A DNA stretch of 64,000 nt from Halocaridina rubra (Eukaryota; Arthropoda; Malacostraca; Decapoda; Atyidae), in assembly GCA_037179515.1 (NCBI GenBank), contig JAXCGZ010022652.1, forward strand, positions 129,501-193,500, read 5' to 3'. A program made the position numbers and the translations under genes. Below, piece by piece: positions 24,528 to 38,089 of the stretch (its first letter is position 1; each line of letters begins with the position of its first letter). A model generated the notes under the pieces. It was given only the letters and a program-made list of their open reading frames with translations, did no database searches and was not told the DNA's origin.

Positions 24528-27273
24528 CTATGGATTGAGATAGCTTAGCCAATTCCAATTATCAACTACTCTTACACTGAAAAAGTATTTTCTTACATCC
24601 TGCAAAGAAGTTTTCTTACGAAGCTTCAAACTATGACCTCTAGTTCTAGAGCCGGTCATATTAAAATATCGATCCCTATCCACTCTATCATAACCATGAA
24701 GGAATTTAAAGACTGTCACCATATCCCCCCTTAATCTTCTAGCTTCGAGTGATGGTAAGTCTAATTCCCTCAGCCTCTCATTATAACTGAGATTGCGTAT
24801 TTCTACCACCAATTTCGTGGCATGTCTTTGAACTTTTTCAAACTTAGCTATGAGCTTTTTCAGTGTGGATTCCAAAAGAGGGCTGCATATTCGAGTTTTG
24901 GCCTCACATAGGTTACATAAATATTTCTGAACATTTCCTTGTCCATGTGCCTGAAGGCTACCCTTACATTTGATAAGAATGCATATGCTGCCCTTACTAT
25001 GGCATTTATATGTATTTCTGGAGACAAATCTGCTAGTATGTTTACTCCTAGATCTCTCTCATTTTCTGTCTCTTGAAGTTGTACTCCAGCCACCGAGTAG
25101 TCAAGCTTGGGCCTTCTTGCACTTGTACACATTCTCATTTCCTTATATTTTGAAGTACTGAATTTCATTAGCCACTTTTCTGACCACTCATGCAGACTAT
25201 TTAGATCTTCCTGAAGTTCACTATCATTGTTCTCGTTTTTTACTTTCTTCACAATCTTTGCATCATCTGCAAACATATTCATGAATGAATTTGCAGACTC
25301 TGGTAGATCATTTACATATACAAGGAACAAAAGTGGACCTAAAACTTAACCCTGTGGAACTCCACTACTAACTCTTCTCCATTCAGACACTGAGTGTTTT
25401 ACTCTAACCCTCTGTTCCCTTCCTTCTAAGTAAGTTTTTATCCATTCCAAGACATTTCCACCTATTCTAGCCATTGCTTGCAGCTTCCTAATAAGTCTCC
25501 CATGTGGAACAGTGTCAAACGCTTTCTGGAAGTCTAGGAATATGCAATCTGCCCAGCCCTCTCTTTCCTGTAAGATTCGGCTTACCTCATCATAAAATTC
25601 TAATAAGTTTGTTACTGTTGATCTACCTTCTCTGAAGCCATGTTGCCTCACTGACAAAAAGTTGAAGGATTCCAAGTGAAGAGAGATATGTTTCCTTAAT
25701 AGTTTCTCCATAATTTTGCAAACTATACTGGTCAAGGAAACTGGTCTATAGTTCAGAGCCGTATCCCTCCTTCCCTTTTTGAAGATAGGTATCACATTTG
25801 CTTGTTTCCAGCATCTTGGAATCTCCCCTGACTCCAGTGACTTTTTAAATATGATACCCAGTGCCACTGATATTGAGTTTGTGCAGGGGATATGTCATCA
25901 GGACCTGTAGCTTTATGAACATCTAAATCCATCAGCGCTTTGCATACCTCTGTGGCTGTAAGGTTGATGTTCTCTAATACCGGCCCTTGAGCTTCTATCT
26001 CTGCAATCTGAGGGGGTGGGGTATTTACTACTGTAAATACTGACTGAAACCCCTTGTTCAATTCTTTGCAGATCTCTTCATCCGTCTCAGTGATGCTTCC
26101 ACCCGCTCTCTTTAGCCTTAAAACCTGTTCTTTTACCTTCAGTTTTCCTCTTATAAAGCTGTGGAAAAGCTTGGGATTTTCTTTAGCCTTCCTGGTGATG
26201 TCACTCTCAAAGTCTCTCTCTGCTTCTCTTCTTTTACTTAGGTAGTCATTTCTTGCTCTTTTGTAGGTTTGCCAGGCATTTATGTTTTTTCTCCTCCTAT
26301 GCCTTTTCCAGCATTTGTCTCTCCACTCCTTAGCTCTTTTACACTCATTATCGAACCATTTCTCTCTGGCATGAATTACACCTACTATGGTGACAGGTAT
26401 GCAGCAATGTACTATCTTCCCATATTTCTCACAAAAGATGTCATACATTTCTTGTACAGATTTGTTGTAAAATAAGGTTCTCCAGTCAATAACAGCAAAA
26501 AGCTCATTCATTTTGATGTAATCTCCTTTCGGATAGTTCAGCCTCGTGTCCTCAGTGCCTCTACTCTCAGGAAGAATATCTTCAATGATATACTCCATCA
26601 ACAACACACAGTGGTCACTCTTTCCAACTGGTGGTTCATACTCAATTTTTTCAATATCCAACACATTATCTGTGAATACTAGATCAAGTAGTGATGGCTC
26701 ATCCCCACCCCTGGCCCTCGTTGGTTCCATTACATGTTGGTGTAGGAAATTCCCTTGTACGCAATCTAGGAATCTTGCCCCGAATGAGTCCTCACCACTG
26801 TGTGGGTCAAGATTTATCCAACCTATCTCTTTATGATTAAAATCTCCCATAATCAAACTCCTACATTTTCTCTCCCGTGCCATGTTAACAACTGAGTTTA
26901 TGACTTCAATAGTACCTATATGACTTTCCTCATAAACTTCTAGCCTATTCTGGTTCATTGGTGGGTTATATACAACAGTTATTATAATGCTCTCTGACAC
27001 AGTATTTATGCGAGCAACAAGAAATTCCTTGAACTCACTTTCTATAGCCAAGTTTATTTTTTCAACTTGAATCCTTTCACTTATGAGCTGTGCTATCCCT
27101 CCACCAGTCCTCTCAGATCTTTCAACCCTTAATATTCTGAAGCCCTTAGGAAGAGCTGTGAAACTGTTTATGTCCTCACTCAACTTAGTCTCTGTAATTG
27201 CTACTATATCTGCCTTACTGTTGTGAATCCTATCTTTTAATTCTACTGCCTTACCAGCTATATCCATCAGCAT
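24528..27273 (-). pseudogene. LINE-A copy A3, ORF2 (endonuclease-RT)
   Basis: Minus-strand ORF2. The first 493 codons (27273-25795) are open and include ITETKLS, MGDFNHKEI, KSDHCVLL and the long basic linker EWRDKCWKRHRRRKN that is broken in A2. A deletion of about 16 bp near 25885 shifts the frame inside the RT fingers (PDDISP). TCA to TAA at about 25345 interrupts GVPQG-VLGP. FADDAKIVKK is intact. A shift near 24868 and an 18-bp deletion near 24550 damage the C-terminus. It is the best template for reading the missing codons of A2, and vice versa. Confidence 0.9.
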
Positions 27274-27288
27274 TTGTGTATAGCAATC

Positions 27289-28095
27289 TTAATGAGGCCC
27301 CATCCCCTGATCTTCTGTCATTATCTTCTCTATCTCCCCTCTGTCTAGAAGAACTCTGAAATGAAAATTTTTCTTCTCTTCTTCATTTCTTTCCTCATTT
27401 AACCTTCTTGCCTCTTGCAACAAGTTTTTGATCTTTCCCATCTCTTCCTGTGTTCTGTATCGTCTAATGAACACTTCTTTGAATTCTTGAAGGTGTTTTA
27501 GACCTTTTTTCTCAACAATATTTCCCTACATGTTTCCCCTCTCTCAAAGGTTACTTTTGTTGGTCTCGGCTTTCCTTTCCTCGAATATTTACCTAGTTGG
27601 TGAATGTTTACAATATCCTCAGGACCACAAACTACTCCAAGCTTTCTTATGAGGTCTATAACCCTAGCTTTATTTTCTTTAAGTCTCCCCTGCCATGTTG
27701 GCTCCTGGGATTCGCATATGCCTGAGATTACCACTGTCTTCTCTTTATTAAGTGCCTGTTTGATCAGTGGGTTTGACCTTTCTATCACAACATCTTTCAA
27801 TTTTTCGATTACTGTCTCTTTATAGTCAACTGTTTGTATGTTTTCCAGTGCCACCACCTTTACAGCCTCTTTTACTTCCACATTCCCCTTTAGTGCATCA
27901 GCAAAGGAAGTTTTCAAGGCATCATGTTCCATATTCAGCTCCTGGAACTCCTTTCTAAACCGTTCAATGTTTTCCTTAATCTGGACATTCCAAGCAGCAA
28001 TCTCGTCTCTCTCAGAAGAGAGCAGGGAACTAACTTCTAATTCATTTAGGTTGTCATTCAGCTGTTTGTTTTTATCTGCTTGTTTAGAAATTCTG
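27289..28095 (-). pseudogene. LINE-A copy A3, ORF1 (coiled coil plus RRM-like), truncated
   Basis: Reads LNELEVSSLLSSERDEIAAW and WNVQIKENIERFRKEF (coiled coil), VVISGICESQEPTW, GVVCGPEDIVNIHQLGK and RPTKVTFERGETCREI (RRM-like nucleic-acid-binding domain), then FIRRYRTQEEMGKIKNL. A frameshift lies near 27485. Downstream the ORF1 frame runs on past the start of the ORF2 frame, so the two overlap. It probably binds the LINE RNA. The N-terminus is missing, unlike in A5. Confidence 0.8.
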
Positions 28096-28097
28096 GA

Positions 28098-28870
28098 AAT
28101 GTGAATGCTGTGTTGATGGGCACTTCGAATGTTACATTAAGAGATGAACAAGTAAATAATGAAACTTGGAAGTATTATGTGTTTGGAAGGAATGGACTAC
28201 AGAGAAATGATGTGCGTTGCAAGGTGAGAGGGAATGAGTGATTGCTGACTTTGTGTTTGCAAAATATATATGTACAAAAATATATGAGTCAAATAATGTT
28301 ACAGTGCTTAATAGATCAGTAATGGATTATACTGTAATAGCCAAGACGGTGTGTGGCAGAGTTTTGGATGTTAATGTGTTGAGAGGAGAAAATAGAGTCA
28401 TGTTTGCCCATCATCTGATTGAAGGAAGATTGAGAGTGAATGAAAGTGGAAAGAGAGAAGAGATTGAGAAAGAGAAATGGTCAAAGTAATTAAGCTGAAT
28501 GAAAACGTAAAGAATGTGAGTATCAGGTAAGTCTTAGGAAAGTGTAGAATATATTTGAAGAGAGGGTTAAGGTGGGACTGCAATAAGAATGAGTGTTTTA
28601 AGGAAGATGTGTTGAAGGAGGAAGTGTTTGAAGTGTGAAGACGTAGTGTGTGGGATGAGATATGGGTGGATACAGCTGAAATGCTGAGAATGTGAGTATC
28701 AGGTAAGTCTTAGGAATGTGTAGAATACAGCTGAAGAGAGGGTTAATGTGGGTTTGCAAAAAGAATGGAGGTGTTTTAAGGAGGAAGTGTTGAAGTTTGA
28801 AGAAATAGTGTGTGGGATGAGATATGGATGGATACAGCTGAAATGCTGAACTTTATTCCACTTACAATGT
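28098..28870 (+). mobile_element. LINE-B copy 1, 3' part (endonuclease), with internal duplication
   Basis: AATGTGAATGCTGTGTTGATGG resumes LINE-B where the 13104-13827 part stopped (compare 62343 onward). A frame at 28238-28489 reads MDYTVIAKTVCGRVLDVNV and LRGENRV, with FAHHLIEG where active copies should have a Ser-Asp-His triad, so it is dead. From 28512 a segment of about 175 bp (GAATGTGAGTATCAGGTAAG...) is repeated once at 28687. Nothing recognised follows to 29139. Confidence 0.65.
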
Positions 28871-29139
28871 GGATGACAAAAGTGATGTGGCAATGGAGGA
28901 AAGAGGAATTGTGGCAATCCTTCATCACCAAATTCCCGAGATATCAGGAGTGAGGTGATTAGGTCAGCAACCTCCCTACTAAGGGGTATCAAGGATATTA
29001 TGTATATAGGCTATGTACATAAAGTTGCCTAAGCAGAGCGTGATAGCCATTTCTATAGCTGGCATAGAAGAAGTTTCATAAGGTATCCCTCTGTGCAAGA
29101 TGTAAGAGAGTACTTTTACATATCAAGTTTGTTTGCTTG

Positions 29140-29335
29140 TTTTGATTTTATGTCATGGACTCCCTTTTCTACTAAGGGCTAGGACAGTGCCTTCTAGTGA
29201 AGGACTTTGGTTTTGGCAGATGTGATAACCCTGAGTGAATCCCCTTTCTAACCTCAGAATGTTGCGGGCCGTGAACCCTCAAACTGCCACCTAAAAGTCA
29301 GGGATGCTACCACTTTGCCATAGTGACCACTCTTT
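29140..29335 (-). mobile_element. tRNA-derived SINE (family 2), minus orientation
   Basis: Same tail as 17354-17545 in reverse (TTTTATGTCATGGACTCCCTT, AGGGCTAGGAC, TTTGGTTTTGGCA), and a degenerate tRNA-like head ending GCCATAGTGACCACTC. Confidence 0.7.
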
Positions 29336-30940
29336 TTTTTTAAAATAAAGTATAGTTGGTAATGGGCATTGGCCAAATGAAGACATTATAAAAATAAAAA
29401 ATTAAGTTTTGTGTTAATATACAACAAATACAGGGGGTCTCTGGTTTACGTGGTCCCCGAGTTACATAACTACCTAATTGTAATTACCTAATTGTGCTTA
29501 AGGGAAAGAGCCCAAAGCTCGTAACTTCCCTTCTTCTGGACAGTTCCATTTTTGTACTTAGTGATACTTATCACACTTGTCCTTAAAACTATGGATTGCA
29601 TTAGCATTAACTACCTCTCTGCTTAGCGAATTCCTGTTATTAACTACTCTTACACTGAAAAATACTTCCTTACATCCTGCTAAAAAGTTTTCTTACGAAG
29701 CTTCATACTATGATCTCTAGTTCTAGAGCCAGCCATATGAAAATATCGATCCCTATCTACTCTGTCAAAGCCATAAAGGAATTTAAAAACAGTCACCATA
29801 TCCCCCTAATTCTTCTAGCTTCGAGTGATGGTAAGTTTAATTTCCTCAGCCTCTCATCATAACTGAGATTGCGTATTTCTGACACCAGTTTCATGGCATG
29901 TCTTTGAATTTTTTGCAGCTTGACTACATGCTATTTGATGTGTGAATTCCAAAAAGGGGCTTCTTATTCAAGCTTTGGACTCACATAGGTTATCTTTACA
30001 TAAATATTTCTGAATATTTCCTTGTCTATGTGCCTGAAGGCTACCTTTACATTTGCTAAGAAAGCATATGCTGTCCTTACTATGCAATTTATATACATTT
30101 CTGGAGACAAATCTGCCAATATGTTTACTCCTAGATCTCTCTCATTCTCTATCTCATGAAGTTCTGCCCCTGCCATATGGTTGTCACGCTTGGGCCTTTT
30201 TGCATTTGTACCCATTCTCATTACCTTACACTTAGAAGTATTGAAATTCATTAGCCATTTTTCTGACCACTCATGTAGACTATTTAGGTCTTACTGAAGT
30301 CCTCTACAACTGTTCTCGTCTTTTACTTTCTTCACAATCTATGCATCATCTGCAAACTATTCAAGAATGAATTACAGACACTGGTAGGTAATTTACATAT
30401 ACAAGGAATAAATGTGGCCCTAAAACTGAGCCCTCTGGAACTCCGCTACTAACTCTTCTCCATTCAGATACTGAGTGTCTTACTCTAACCCTCTGTTCCC
30501 TTCCTTCTAGGTAAGTTTTTTTTTCCATTCAAAGGCATTTCCACATATTCTCCCCATTGTTGCAGTTTCTTAATAAGTCTCCCATGTGGGACCATGTGAA
30601 ATACTTTCTGGAAGTCTAGGAATATGCAATCTGCCCAGCCCTCTCTTTCCTGTAAGATTTGGCTCACCTCATCATAAAATTTTAAAAAGTTTGTTACTGT
30701 TGATCTTCCTTCTATGAATCCATGTTGTCTCACTGGCAAAAAGTTGAAGGATTCCAAGTGAAGAGAGATGTGTTTTCTTGGTAGTTTCTCCATAAATTTT
30801 CCAACTATGCTGGTCATGGAAACACGTCTATTGTTTAGAGCTGTATCCCTCCTTCCCTTTTTGAAGATAGGTACCACGTTTGCTTGTTTCCAGCGTCTTA
30901 GAACCTCCCCTGTTTCCAGCGACTTTTCAAATATGATACT

Positions 30941-32458
30941 GATGACATATTCCCTCATGTACTTAAAAAATGCGCAAACTCAATATCAGTGGCACTGGGT
31001 ATCATATTTAAAAAGTCACTGGAGTCAGGGGAGATTCCAAGATGCTGGTAACAAGCAAATGTGATACCTATCTTCAAAAAGGGAAGGAGGGATACGGCTC
31101 TAAGCTATAGACAAGTTTCCGTGACCAGCATAGTTTGCAAAGTTATGGAGAAACTACTTAGGAAACATATCTCTCTTCACTTGGAATCCTTCAACATTTT
31201 GTCAGTAAGGCAACATGGCTTCAGAGAAGGTAGATCAACAGTAACAAACTTATTAGAATTTTATGATGAGGTAAGCCGAATCTTACAGGAGAGGGCTGGG
31301 CAGATTGCATATTCCTAGACTTCCAGAAAGCGTTTGACACTGTTCCACATGGGAGACTTATTTGGAAGCTGCAAGCAATGGCTAGAATAGATGGAAATGT
31401 CTTGGAATGGATAAAAACTTACTTAGAAGGAAGGGAACAGAGGGTTAGAGTAGGACACTCAGTGTCTGAATGGAGAAGAGTTAGTAGTGGAGTTCCACAG
31501 GGTTAAGTTTTAGGGCCACTTTTGTTCCTTGTATATGTAAATGATCTACCAGAGTCTGTAAATTCATTCACGAATAAGTTTGCAGATGATGCAAAGATTG
31601 TGAAGAAAGTAAAAAACGAGAACAACGGTAGAGAACTTCAGGAAGATCTAAATAGTCTGCATGAGTGGTCAGAAAAGTGGCTAATGAAATTCAATACTTC
31701 AAAATAAAAGGTAATGAGAATGGGTACAAGTGCAAGAAAGCCCAAGCTTGACTACTCGGTGGCTGGAGTACAACTTCAAGAGACAGAAAATGAGAGAGAT
31801 CTAGGAGTAAACATACTGGCAGATTTGTCTCCAGAAATACATATAGATGGCATAGTAAGGGCAGCATACGCATTTTTTATCAAATGTAAGGGTAACCTTC
31901 AGGCACATGGACAAGGAAATGTTGAGAAATATTTATGTAACCTATGTGAGGCCAAAACTCGAATATGCAGCCCCCTTTTGGAATCCAAACTTGAAAAAGC
32001 ACATAGCTAAGCTTGAAAAAGTTCAAAGACATGCCACGAAATTGGTGGTAGAAATACGCAATCTCAGTTATGATGAGAGGCTGAGGGAATTAGACTTACC
32101 ATCACTCAAAGCTAGAAGAGTGAGGGGGGATATGGTGACAGTCTTTAAATTCTTTCATGGTTATGATAGAGTGGATAGGGATCGATATTTTGATATGGCT
32201 GGCTCTAGAAGTAGAGGTCATAGTTTGAAGCTTCGTAAGAAAACTTCTTTGCAGGATGTAAGGAAAAACTTTTTCAGTGTAAAAGTAGTTGATAATTGGA
32301 AATGGCTAAGCGAGGAGGTAGTTAATGCTATCTCAATCCATAGTTTTAAGGACAGGTATGATAAGTATCACTAAGTATAAAATGGAACCGATGAGGAGAC
32401 TGGAAGATACGAGCTTTGGACTCTTTCCCGTAAACACAAATAGGAAATTACAATTACA
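30941..32458 (+). pseudogene. LINE-A insertion inside A4, 5'-truncated ORF2
   Basis: Plus-strand copy starting GATGACATATTCCCTCATG in the RT fingers and ending after the 3' hairpin near 32450. It retains PIFKKGRRDTAL, KAFDTVPHG, FADDAKIVKK and the C-terminal tail through YDKYH. Breaks include a deletion near 31290, TAA at 31504 (GVPQG stop) and TAA near 31707. The host LINE reads continuously on both sides in the opposite direction, so this is a nested insertion rather than a hairpin assembly artefact. Confidence 0.85.
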
Positions 32459-32735
32459 TAGTGCCGATGATATTGATTTAGCACATTTCTTAAGTACATA
32501 GGGGAATATATCATCAGGCCCAGTAGCTTTATGAGCATCTAACTCCATCAACGCTTTGCATACCTCTGTGGCTGAAAAGATGATGTTCTCTAATATCGGC
32601 CCATGAGCTCCTATCTCTGCAATCTGAGGGGGCGGGGTATTCTCTGGTGTAAATACTGCCTGAAACTCCTTGTTCAATTCTTCACAGATCTCGTCATCTG
32701 TCTCAATGGTGCTTTCATCTGTTCTCATTAGTTTC

Positions 32736-33173
32736 TATAGTACCCTTTAACTTAAGGTACGAAACATAATATAATAGTAATACAAATAATATAATAGTAG
32801 GTAGTCAAAATAGTAAATAGGAAAAATGCTTACCAGTGCTTATCTGGGGTTGGCCATTTGTTTACATCACCAGGTTAAATAGTGACTCAGGGAGAAGGTT
32901 AGGTAAGTGACTAACTACGGGATATGCTTAGAAGGAAGTAAGAGTGAGATTAGGAAATATGAGGGATAAAGGTACTACATGGTGATATTTGGAGGAATAA
33001 AGGCAAGAGTGCGACACAGGTACTTAGGTCTTATGCCAGTCAACAATGCGTGGGGGAGTGGGAGCACAGTCGCTCGTATAATGGTTCTTACTCTTCTTCT
33101 TTTTACATGTAAGATTTCATTCGGACATCCATAGAAATAGTTTAGTAACAAATTATATTTAGACTAATTTACG
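32736..33173 (-). mobile_element. Solo LTR of the Gypsy B family
   Basis: 438 bp matching the LTRs of the 34494-39749 element in reverse (TATAGTACCCTTTAACTTAA, TGGCCATTTGTTTACATCA, CATTCGGACATCCATAG). Flanked by GTTTC (32731-32735) and GTTTT (33174-33178), a 5-bp target duplication with one change. Recombination between two LTRs would have removed the internal part. Confidence 0.85.
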
Positions 33174-34493
33174 GTTTTAAAAATTGTTCCTTTACCTTCA
33201 GTTTTCCTCTGATAAAGCTATGGGAAAGTTTGGCATTTTCTTTAGCCTTCTTGGTGATATCCTTTTCCTAGTTCCTCTCTACCTCTCTTCTTTTACTTAG
33301 GTAATAATTTCTTGCTCTTTTATAAGTCTGCCATGCATTTGTGATTTTTCTCCTCCTGTACCTTTTCCAGCATTTATCTCTCCACTCTTCAGCTCTCTTA
33401 CACTCATTAGAACAATTTCTCTGGCATGAATAACTCCTATTGTAGTGGAGGGTATGCAACAATTTACTATCTTTCCATATTCCTCACAAAATAATGTTGT
33501 ACATTTCTTGTACAGATTTGTTGTTAAATAAGGTCCTCCAGTCAATAACTGCAAAATGCTCATTAATTTGATGTAATCTCCTTTCGAGAAGTTCCTCCTC
33601 ATGTCCTCTGTGCCTCTACTTTCAAGTAGAACATCTTCAATGATATACTCCATCAACAACACACAGTGGTCACTCTTTCCAATTGGTGATTCATACTCAA
33701 TATTTTCAATATCCAAAACATTATCATTGAATACTAGGTCAAGCAGCAATGGCTCATCCCCATCCCTGGCCCTCGTTTATGCCAGTACATGTCGGTATAG
33801 GAAATTCCCTTGTACGCAATCAAGGAATCTCTCCCAGAATGATTCCTCTCCACAGTGTGGGTCAAGATTTATCAACTCTATCTCTCTATGATTAAAATCT
33901 CTCATAATCATAAATCCTACATTTTCTCTCCCGTGCAATGTTAACAACTGAGTTTATGACTTCAGTAATACCTATATAACCTTCCTCATCAACTTCTAGT
34001 CTATGTTGACTCCTTGGTGGGTTACATACCCAGTTATTATAATGTTCTCTGAAGCAGTATTTATGCGAGCAGCAAGAAATTCCTTGAACTCAATTTCTAT
34101 AGCAAAATTTATTTCTTCAACCTGAAAACTTTCACTTTATGAGCAGTGCTATCCCTCCTTCAGTCCTCTCAGATCTTTCAAACCTTAATATCCGGAAGCC
34201 CTTAGGAAAAACTGTGATACTGTTTATGTCCTCACTTAACTTAGTCTCTGTAACAGCTACTATATCTGCCTTACTATTGGGAATCCTATCCTTTAATTCT
34301 ACTGCCTTACCAGCTATTCCATCAACAGTAGTGTACAGCAATCTTAATTAGGCCCCATTCCCTGATCTTCATTCATTATCTTCTTTATCCCCCCTTTGTT
34401 TGGAAGAACTCTGAAACAAAAATTTTTCTTCTCTTCTTCATTTCTTTCCTTGTTTAACCTTCTAGGCTCTTGCAACAAGTTTCTTATCCTTTC

Positions 34494-34970
34494 TGTAATA
34501 GTCTAAATATAAATGATTACAAAACTGTTTCTATTGACACCGAATGAAATCATACATGCAAAAATAGAAGAAGAGTAAGAACCATTGTACGAGTGACCAC
34601 TCTCCTGCTCTACAAGCTCCATTTGATGTAATTTCCTATCATGTCAATAAATTTTTTGAATTGAATTGAATTGAATCCTGCTCTGCCGTGTGTGTTGACC
34701 GGCACAAAACCTAACAGTGCCTGTGTCTCGCTCTAGCCTCTATTCCTCATATATCCTAATCTCACTCTTACGTCCGTCTACGTAGATCCCGTTGTTAGTC
34801 ACTAACCTATCCTTCTTCCTGAGTAACTATTGAACTAATGATGTAAACAAATGGCCAACCTCCGAAAAGCACTGGTAAGTTTTTCCTATTTACTATTTTG
34901 GCTACCTACTATTATATTATTTCTATTACTATTATACCATGTTTCATACCTTAAGCTAAAGGGTGCAATA
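34494..34970 (+). repeat. Gypsy B, 5' LTR
   Basis: Starts TGTAATAGTC and ends GGGTGCAATA. The end is set by the CTTTC duplication at the far LTR and by the solo LTR, so the terminal bases are ATA rather than the usual CA. Confidence 0.85.
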
Positions 34971-35344
34971 CTGGCGATGAGGATTTATTTATTTCTTTTC
35001 CCGTAATTATCGAACCTACCGGTAACCTATGCTATTGAACCTAACAATAGCTTAGCCTTAGCCCGTCGATCTTAACAGTATCTTAGCCTGTAGATAACCT
35101 AATTTTGTCTAACCTACCAGGTACTGCACTGGTTATCACAGTGCCTAATCTAACCTATTGTAGCCTATGCATATTGTGCATTCCTGATTGTTTTCTTGTT
35201 CATTAACTAGCCTACGTCAGGAGTAAATATTCGATTTTGTGCCATGCTAACCTACCTAGCCAAAATTGTATATTTAACTTTGTATTATGCTATTTTATGT
35301 ATATATTTTTGTGCATTGAATGCTACTTATATACTACCGGTACA

Positions 35345-36066
35345 ATGGCATCATGGATTGGAAGCATATCTAATTTTGATCCTAATGTAGAGGATTTTGA
35401 GTCTTATTATAGTTGAGTTGATTTATATTTTACTGTTAATGATGTAAGAGGTGAAAAGATTGTCCCTGCCTTCTTAACTTTGGTTGGTCCTAAAGTTTAC
35501 AAGTTAGCTAAGAAGTTATTTTCTCCAGAAGACCCTGCTAGTTGTATTATGATAGGATTAAAACAGCGCTCAAAACTCACTTTAAGCTTAAAGTAATTTT
35601 GATTTACAAACATTTTAAATGCCATTCTAGATCACAGAAATCTAGTGAATCAATATCTGATTTTGTTGCTGCGTCAAAGTTGGATCATACTTGTGATTTT
35701 GGTACTACTTTAAATGACATGTTAAGGGATAGATTTGTCATGGGACTGTCTAATAATAAAACTCAGCAGATCTTGCTAGCTGAGGCTGATCTTACTTTTG
35801 CTAGAGCTGTGGAAATTTCTACAGTGCGTGAAGCAGCGCAGAGAGATGTACAAGCTATGGGTAGTAGTACTACCGAATATAAGGTATGCACTAAGTCTCA
35901 AATGTCTCATAACCATATGGATAATTCTTCATCTAAAGGTAAATTTAAACATTCTGAAACTAGTAAATTTCAGACTGCTGCTAAGCCTAATGTACCCAAT
36001 TCTCCTTGCAGTGGTGGTGGCAAACTACATTGGAAGAATGACTGTCCTTTTAAGGATGCTGTTTGA
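35345..36066 (+). pseudogene. Gypsy B, gag
   Basis: Capsid-type protein. It starts MASWIGSISNFDPN with VEDFESYY, then TGA at 35414. It continues in frame as FLTLVGPKVYKLAKKLFSP, where Gypsy gag has FL(T/S)-(L/I)G---Y-LL. A shift near 35540 leads into ISDFVAASKLDHTCDFG and MLRDRFVMGLSNNKTQ. A damaged zinc knuckle follows (PCSGGGKLHWKNDCPF). It is related to the gag of element C at 57362. Confidence 0.8.
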
Positions 36067-36583
36067 TATTCGTGCAAGCGCAAGAGACATATTAAGCCCA
36101 TGTGTCATGCTTCCAAGTCAGGTAACTCGAGATCTGCAATGAACATGGGTTAAACAAAAAGAATCATGTACCTAGTAAACCTACTGTGATTAAAGTATGT
36201 CTAAATGACAAGGAAGTACCAATGGAACTAGATTCTGGTACTGCAGCTACTATTATCCCTAAGGATCAGTGTGGGAGAAATTGACCTGAAATTGCTAAAA
36301 GACCTGTGCTAGGTCATTCTATTGTGAATCTAAATGTCTATGGTGGTTCTCCACTCACTGTAATTGGTGAGACTTCAGTCACTGTTAAACTTAAGAACTG
36401 TTCATATTCTTGTAAAGTCGGAGTGGTTGTAGTTAAAGAATCTGGACCATGTCTTCTTGGTAGAGATTTAGGCAGTCAGTTAAAGATTATCAGTAGTGAC
36501 ACCCTAAATACTGTTGCTGCAAGGACAGATAAGCTAAAGGGTGAATTTCCCCAGTTGCGTTCTGAAGGTCTTAGATGCTATTA
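36067..36583 (+). pseudogene. Gypsy B, aspartic protease
   Basis: MELDSGTAATIIPKD carries the D-S/T-G active site (about 36222-36266); a TGA interrupts soon after. Then LGHSIVNLNVYGGSP, IGETSVTVKLKNCSY and GPCLLGRDLGSQLKII, the usual flap region and (L)LGRDW-like end. It would cleave the Gag-Pol precursor. Confidence 0.75.
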
Positions 36584-37860
36584 AGGTAAATCTTTTGCTA
36601 TTGTAGTAGATCCTTCAGTTCCTACTAAATTTTGCCAGGCTTGTACAGTACCATATACCCTCAGAGAGATAGTTAATAAAGAGCTTAGCTGTCTACAGGA
36701 AAAAAGTATCATTTCTCCTATTTCTAATAGTCCTTGTGCAGCACCTGTTGTTCCAGTGCAAAAGGGTGAGTAGTATTAGACTCTGTGGGGATTACAAGCT
36801 CAGAGTCAATAGAGCAGTTAGTATGGACACATATCCTATACCTTCTATACATGATTTATTCAGTAACCTAGCTGGCGGCATTATATTTTCTAAGCTTGAC
36901 ATGAGTCAAGCATATGCTAAACTATGCCTAGATGATCAGTCTAAACAGTATACTGTCATCAACACTCATTGTAGGTTATTTCAATATAATGATTCAAGGT
37001 TTGGTATTTCTTCTGCACCCATTATATGTCAACGTGCGATGGAGGAGTTGTTGCGGGGTATCGAAGGTGTCAGTCTGAACTTAGGTGACATACTAATTAA
37101 AGGCTCAATGAGAGAAGAGCATGGCAGACTAATACTCTCTAAACTCCAGTCAGCTGTCCTGAAGCTGAAACTGGACAAGTGTCATATTGGAGTTCCTAGT
37201 GTAACCTATCTTGGATATAAACTTGGCAAAAAGGCTATCCACCCTACCGAAGACAAAGTAAAAGCTATTTCTAAAGCTCCAGCTCCTACAAATACTACAT
37301 AGCTGACAGCCTACCTAGGTTTAATCAATTTCTATGGACATATTCTTCCTCAAGCGGCTACTTTGCTAGAACCTTTGAAGAGGTTGTTAAAAGCTAACAC
37401 TCTGTGGTCGTGGGGTGCTCAGCAAGAGAATTTCTTCAAGAAATGTAAAGAGATTCTACTTATTTCTGATGCCCTTGTGCACTTTGATCCAAAATTGCCA
37501 CTGGTAGAAGTAGCAGACAGTAGTGCCTATGGTATAGGTGGTGTCTTGTGCCATTTGATTTATAATGCTCAGAGATCCATCTGTTTTGTCTCCCATGCTC
37601 TTTTTACGACAGAACGCAATTACTCTGAACTAGAGAAGGAAGCCCTCACAATGGTCCATGCATTGCAAAAAATCCACTACAATTTATGGGGATAAGCTAA
37701 ATTTACTGTCATTACAGACTATAAACCAATGCTTGGTATCTTTTCTCCTTCAAAGCATATTCCACCTATGGCTTCTGGTTGAATATCAGAGATGGTCTCT
37801 GCTAATTCAGAGTTATAATTTCACTTTGCGTCATAGGTCCGGTGCTTTACTTGGTACCAC
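36584..37860 (+). pseudogene. Gypsy B, reverse transcriptase and RNase H
   Basis: RT: CGDYKLRVNRAV, IFSKLDMSQAYAKLCLDD, SAPIICQRAMEELL. The catalytic YLDD box is replaced by NLGDILI (about 37078-37098), so the metal-binding Asp is lost. Then TYLGYKLGKKAIHPTEDKV. A TAG near 37300 separates TAYLGLINFYGHILPQ and the RNase H part (LVHFDPKLPLVEVADSSAYG, NYSELEKEALTMVHAL). Shifts follow near 37690. Confidence 0.85.
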
Positions 37861-38089
37861 GGATACTTTAATTAATTTGCTGCTGTCTAATGAGTCTAGT
37901 GGAACTACTGAGGGCACTCCTATTTCTTCAAAGTGGCATGAGCTTGTTAATTTTCTAAATTCCTCACCTATTATGAGTGAACATATCCATAAAGAAACTA
38001 ATAAGGATCCTACTATATCTAAAGTATTCAAGTTTTGTGAACTTGGATGGCCTACATCTTCTACTGGAGACCCGAATCTTACACCTTAT

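Larger units (their letters stand above)
24411..28097 (-). mobile_element. LINE-A copy A3, nearly full length, decayed
   Basis: Minus-strand copy carrying the 3' tail (repeats of AATTACCTAATTGT on the plus strand, the last part now at 13828-13837 because element R split it), the 3' hairpin, ORF2 and most of ORF1. The 5' end is truncated in ORF1 near 28095, where LINE-B sequence resumes. It was the target for element R. Confidence 0.9.

Noticed and set aside
30941..34493. Twin-priming inversion of a single LINE
   Set aside because: The minus-strand LINE is continuous across the plus-strand segment and visibly older, which fits nested insertion better.
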